A stretch of DNA of 64,000 bases from Qiania dongpingensis (lineage in GTDB: Bacteria > Bacillota > Clostridia > Lachnospirales > Lachnospiraceae), in contig NZ_CP060634.1 in assembly GCF_014337195.1 (NCBI RefSeq), positions 620,001 to 684,000 of the forward strand. The letters run 5' to 3'. Each line of letters opens with the position of its first letter. The first letter of the stretch is position 1. The position numbers were made by a program, and so were the translations under genes. A model generated the notes under the pieces. The model was not told the DNA's origin. It made no database searches and saw only the letters and a program-made list of their open reading frames with translations. Shown here piece by piece: positions 61,657 through 64,000 of this stretch.

Positions 61657-61692
61657 ACTTCGTGCGATAAGGCATACCTTGACGCACGAAGT
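61657..61692. repeat. Inverted partial units of the palindromic repeat
   Basis: ACTTCGTGCG (61657-61666) and CGCACGAAGT (61683-61692) form a perfect 10-base inverted repeat. It arises because a fragment of the 60-bp unit lies head to head with the full unit that starts at 61673. Confidence 0.8.
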
Positions 61693-61740
61693 GCGTCTGC
61701 CCGGAGGGCATGAATTAAGGGATGCCCTTGGGTATACCTT
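61673..61740 (+). repeat. 60-bp palindromic repeat unit adjoining the second 0.73-kb element
   Basis: CATACCTTGACGCACGAAGT begins the unit and GATGCCCTTGGGTATACCTT ends it. It matches the sbcD unit and the 20613 unit. Its final GTATACCTT is also the first nine bases of the large repeat at 61732, so the two repeat types share this boundary. Confidence 0.88.
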
Positions 61741-62467
61741 GTAATACTTTCAAACAAATGATTTACGCGATTAAGCATTAGATTAAGACAGGAGGAAATC
61801 CGCTTCCATCCAGGCGGCTCGCTGGCAGCCGTAACCAGGATCTTTACGGCCTCCAGTCGGTCCTTTTCAACTGACATGGATAAACCTTAATTTTTCCATG
61901 TCAGATTCCAACAAAATCCGCATGATATGCGATTTTTGCCTCCCTGCGGCCGGTAAGATTCTGCTAACGCCTTTGCGGCGCTCGCCTTACGATGGAATCG
62001 GATTGTTCCTCCTGCTCTTTCTCCCGCACCGAAATAAGCACTCATTTGTTATAACAGCCATTGGGGCGGACCATCGCAGCCCGCTGCCATGAGGCGCGCG
62101 GGCGTGGGGATATCCAATCCTTTTCTGGAATCTAAGAAATGAAATTTGTCCAGTATCGTGCGGCAGGCAGGGCACCGGCAGAACGATTCCGGACCGGCCT
62201 AAAGGTGAGCGCCGCAGAGCAGCGGCCGGTGTTCCCCAGGCGTAGGGAGGCAGAAACGGAAATACCGATTCCGTTTCTGAGAGAACCGGAGACGAAAAAT
62301 CATCAGGATTTTCCGTCGACATGTGAGCGGTACTGCCGAAACGGGGATAAAGCGGCCCCTGCATCGCCAGCGAACCGAAATCGTGACGGTCAGGAACTTC
62401 TGCCGATGCTAAACTGGAGCTTAATCGGAGCTAATTAAAAATGATTCCAAAAAGTATTTTGTATCAT
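61732..62467. repeat. Dispersed 0.73-kb repeat, copy 2
   Basis: This is the second copy of the element at 19883-20614, in the same orientation and of nearly the same length (736 against 732 bases). It fills the gap between the Na/Pi cotransporter terminator and the MATE gene stop at 62470. The three hairpins named for copy 1 are all kept here (around 61870-61905, 61914-61940 and 62250-62282). The small minus-strand frame starting at 61877 (MSVEKDRLEAVKILVTAASE...) matches that of copy 1, with mostly third-position changes over the shared 31 codons, but it then reads on through the palindromic units to 61623. No other gene is recognisable. Confidence 0.85.
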
Positions 62468-62469
62468 GC

Positions 62470-63864
62470 TTATTTACACTCCTCCGCCTCTGTTTTTGAC
62501 CTGGCGGTCAGCGCCGACAGAGCCTTCCGGAACTGGAAAGTGAATAATACGGCGGTAAAGGTGACCGCAATAGCGTCGGCAATCGGTTCCGCCATATAAA
62601 CGGCTATGGTCTGATTCGATCTTAATATCTGCGGCAGAACGTAGATAAGAGGAATCAGAAGGATAAACTTCCTGGTCACGGCCACGGCGATGGATGCTTT
62701 GGCATTGCCGAGGGAAGTAAAAGTCATCTGGCAGGCCATCTGGATACCGAACAGGAACATAGAGGCCATATAAACCCGAAGGGCCGTCTTAGCGAAGCTT
62801 AACAGCGCTGCGTCGGATGTGAACATGGCGGCGAACATCTGCGGGAACACCATAACGCAGGACCAGAGGAGAATAGAATAGGTAAGGCTTGCTTTCAGGA
62901 GCAGGTGGAAGGTGGCCTTTACCCGGTCTGATTTTCCAGCGCCGTAATTATAGCTGATGATAGGCTGGGCGCCCTGACCCAATCCCTGGAGAGGCAGCAT
63001 GGCAAACTGCATAACACTGGTCAATATGGTCATGGCACCGACTGCGATATCTCCGCCGTATTTCAGAAGAGAGGAGTTAAAGCAGACGGAGATGACACTT
63101 TCACTGGCCTGCATGATGAAGGTCGCCAGACCGAGAGCCAGGCTGGGCAGGATAATCTTCCGGCTTAAACCGAGATACTGTTTCTTGATCTTAAGTATAG
63201 TCTTTTTTCCAAACAGGAACGCCATTACCCAAATACAGGAAACAGCCTGGGAAAGGATTGTAGCCAGAGCGGCGCCCTGGACTCCGAGCCCGAATCCGAA
63301 GATAAAGATTGGATCCAGCACAATATTGCAGACAGCTCCGATGAGGACAGAGAGCATTCCGGTCTTGGCAAAGCCCTGAGCCGTAATAAAAGCGTTCATT
63401 CCCAGAGTCAGCTGGACGAATATCGTACCGATGGCATAGATATTCATATAGCTGACGCCATAATCGATGGTATTTTCACTGGCGCCGAAAGCCAGAAGGA
63501 AATCCCTGTTCCAAAGAAGGAGGATGGCAGTTAAAGCGAGAGAAATCAGTATCTGAAGGGAAAAACAATTGCCCAATGTTTTCTCTGCGGATTCCATGTC
63601 TCCCCTGCCCATAAAGATAGAAGCTCTGGGGGACCCGCCGTTGCTGACCAGGGCCGCGAAAGCGGCGACAATCATAATAAGGGGCATGCAGACGCCTACG
63701 CCGGTCAGAGCCATGGCTCCCACATTAGGGATATGTCCGATATACATACGGTCTACGATGTTATAAAGCATATTGATAAGCTGCGCGGCTACCGTAGGCA
63801 ATGCGAGACGCCACAATAATTTGCCTACCGGTTCCGTTCCTAAAAAATTCTTCGTATCATTCAT
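62470..63864 (-). CDS. MATE family efflux transporter (MepA-like)
   Basis: A 464-residue membrane exporter with about twelve hydrophobic segments. The start is ATG 63864, which follows the MarR stop codon by one base; a frame opening nine codons earlier lies inside the MarR gene. The family sequence PVGKLLWRLALPTVAAQLINMLYNIVDRMYIGHIPNVGAMALTGVGVCMP occupies residues 12-61, and the pattern repeats after residue 230. The pairing with a MarR regulator parallels MepR-MepA of Staphylococcus aureus, a Na+- or H+-driven multidrug exporter. The substrate is not determined. Confidence 0.9.
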   Translation of the reverse strand: MNDTKNFLGTEPVGKLLWRLALPTVAAQLINMLYNIVDRMYIGHIPNVGAMALTGVGVCMPLIMIVAAFAALVSNGGSPRASIFMGRGDMESAEKTLGNCFSLQILISLALTAILLLWNRDFLLAFGASENTIDYGVSYMNIYAIGTIFVQLTLGMNAFITAQGFAKTGMLSVLIGAVCNIVLDPIFIFGFGLGVQGAALATILSQAVSCIWVMAFLFGKKTILKIKKQYLGLSRKIILPSLALGLATFIMQASESVISVCFNSSLLKYGGDIAVGAMTILTSVMQFAMLPLQGLGQGAQPIISYNYGAGKSDRVKATFHLLLKASLTYSILLWSCVMVFPQMFAAMFTSDAALLSFAKTALRVYMASMFLFGIQMACQMTFTSLGNAKASIAVAVTRKFILLIPLIYVLPQILRSNQTIAVYMAEPIADAIAVTFTAVLFTFQFRKALSALTARSKTEAEECK

Positions 63865-63865
63865 T

Positions 63866-64000
63866 TTACTGCTGCTTCCTTTCCAAACCAATGATTGTAT
63901 TATTTATGATTCTTTCATTTAGTGTCATATACTGTCGGCATTCTTCCGGAGAAAATCCGTCAAATATCTGTTCCAGAAACTGCTTCCTGGCTTTTTCCAG
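63866..64000 (-). CDS. MarR-family transcriptional regulator, C-terminal part only
   Basis: The window edge cuts this gene; the last 44 residues are visible (LEKARKQFLEQIFDGFSPEE...NNTIIGLERKQQ). This matches the C-terminal dimerisation helices of MarR-type regulators, with the common F-x-G-F/L-SPEE pattern. Its stop (TAA at 63866-63868) is one base from the MATE start, and the ribosome site of the MATE gene (GGAAAGGAAG) lies inside its last codons, so the two are one operon. The DNA-binding domain lies outside the window. Confidence 0.7.
   Translation of the reverse strand: MEKARKQFLEQIFDGFSPEECRQYMTLNERIINNTIIGLERKQQ

Overview
The window looks like chromosomal DNA from an anaerobic Firmicute of the class Clostridia, most like a member of Lachnospiraceae. 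Grounds for this are the CodY regulator next to topA, the DUF4317 and DUF5662 families, a 'chorion class high-cysteine' small protein, an Rrf2-cooS-cooF-oxidoreductase module, a PASTA-domain kinase in a priA-def-fmt-rsmB-rlmN-stp-prkC-rsgA-rpe-thiN string, and Gram-positive style promoters and AGGAGG ribosome sites with several TTG and GTG starts. Genus cannot be fixed from the sequence. Most genes lie on the minus strand. I see no rRNA, tRNA, CRISPR array, prophage or complete insertion sequence.

Layout. Positions 1-4.1 kb: a truncated LUD-domain gene, a DUF4317 gene and a P-type cation ATPase. 4.1-8.2 kb: a carbon-monoxide-dehydrogenase-like module (Rrf2 regulator, CooS, CooF, FAD/NAD oxidoreductase) behind one strong promoter. 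8.2-12.1 kb: a MATE exporter, a remnant of a RelE/ParE toxin, and tsf-rpsB. 12.1-19.9 kb: an unusual ABC-class ATPase, then comM-dprA-topA-codY (DNA uptake and recombination, topology, nutrient regulation). 19.9-20.7 kb: a 0.73-kb dispersed repeat without a convincing gene. 20.7-23.8 kb: an alpha/beta hydrolase, a lipoprotein and a carbamate-kinase-like gene. 23.8-29.6 kb: metallophosphoesterase-scpA-scpB-proC and two aminotransferases. 29.6-34.5 kb: a two-component system, an Lrp/DUF5662 pair, the Cys/Gly-rich small protein and a PpiC-type lipoprotein foldase. 34.5-41.5 kb: sbcC-sbcD, a HAD phosphatase, maf, a radical SAM gene, and a pyridoxal kinase with an ECF S-component. 41.5-59.7 kb: a long co-directional run from ftsK through murE, murF, priA, def, fmt, a zinc peptidase, rsmB, rlmN, stp, prkC, rsgA and rpe to thiN, covering cell envelope, translation and growth signalling. 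59.8-64 kb: a Na/Pi cotransporter, a second copy of the 0.73-kb repeat, and a MarR-MATE pair cut by the window end.

The least explained content is a two-part repeat system. One part is a 0.73-kb element present twice (19883-20614 and 61732-62467), with hairpins preserved in both copies. The other is a 60-bp palindromic unit that abuts each large copy and has also inserted in frame into sbcD, adding 20 residues to the nuclease. A second point of interest is the CooS protein: it keeps all six ligands of the active-site cluster but has lost the histidines and the lysine used for proton and acid-base chemistry in classical CO dehydrogenases.
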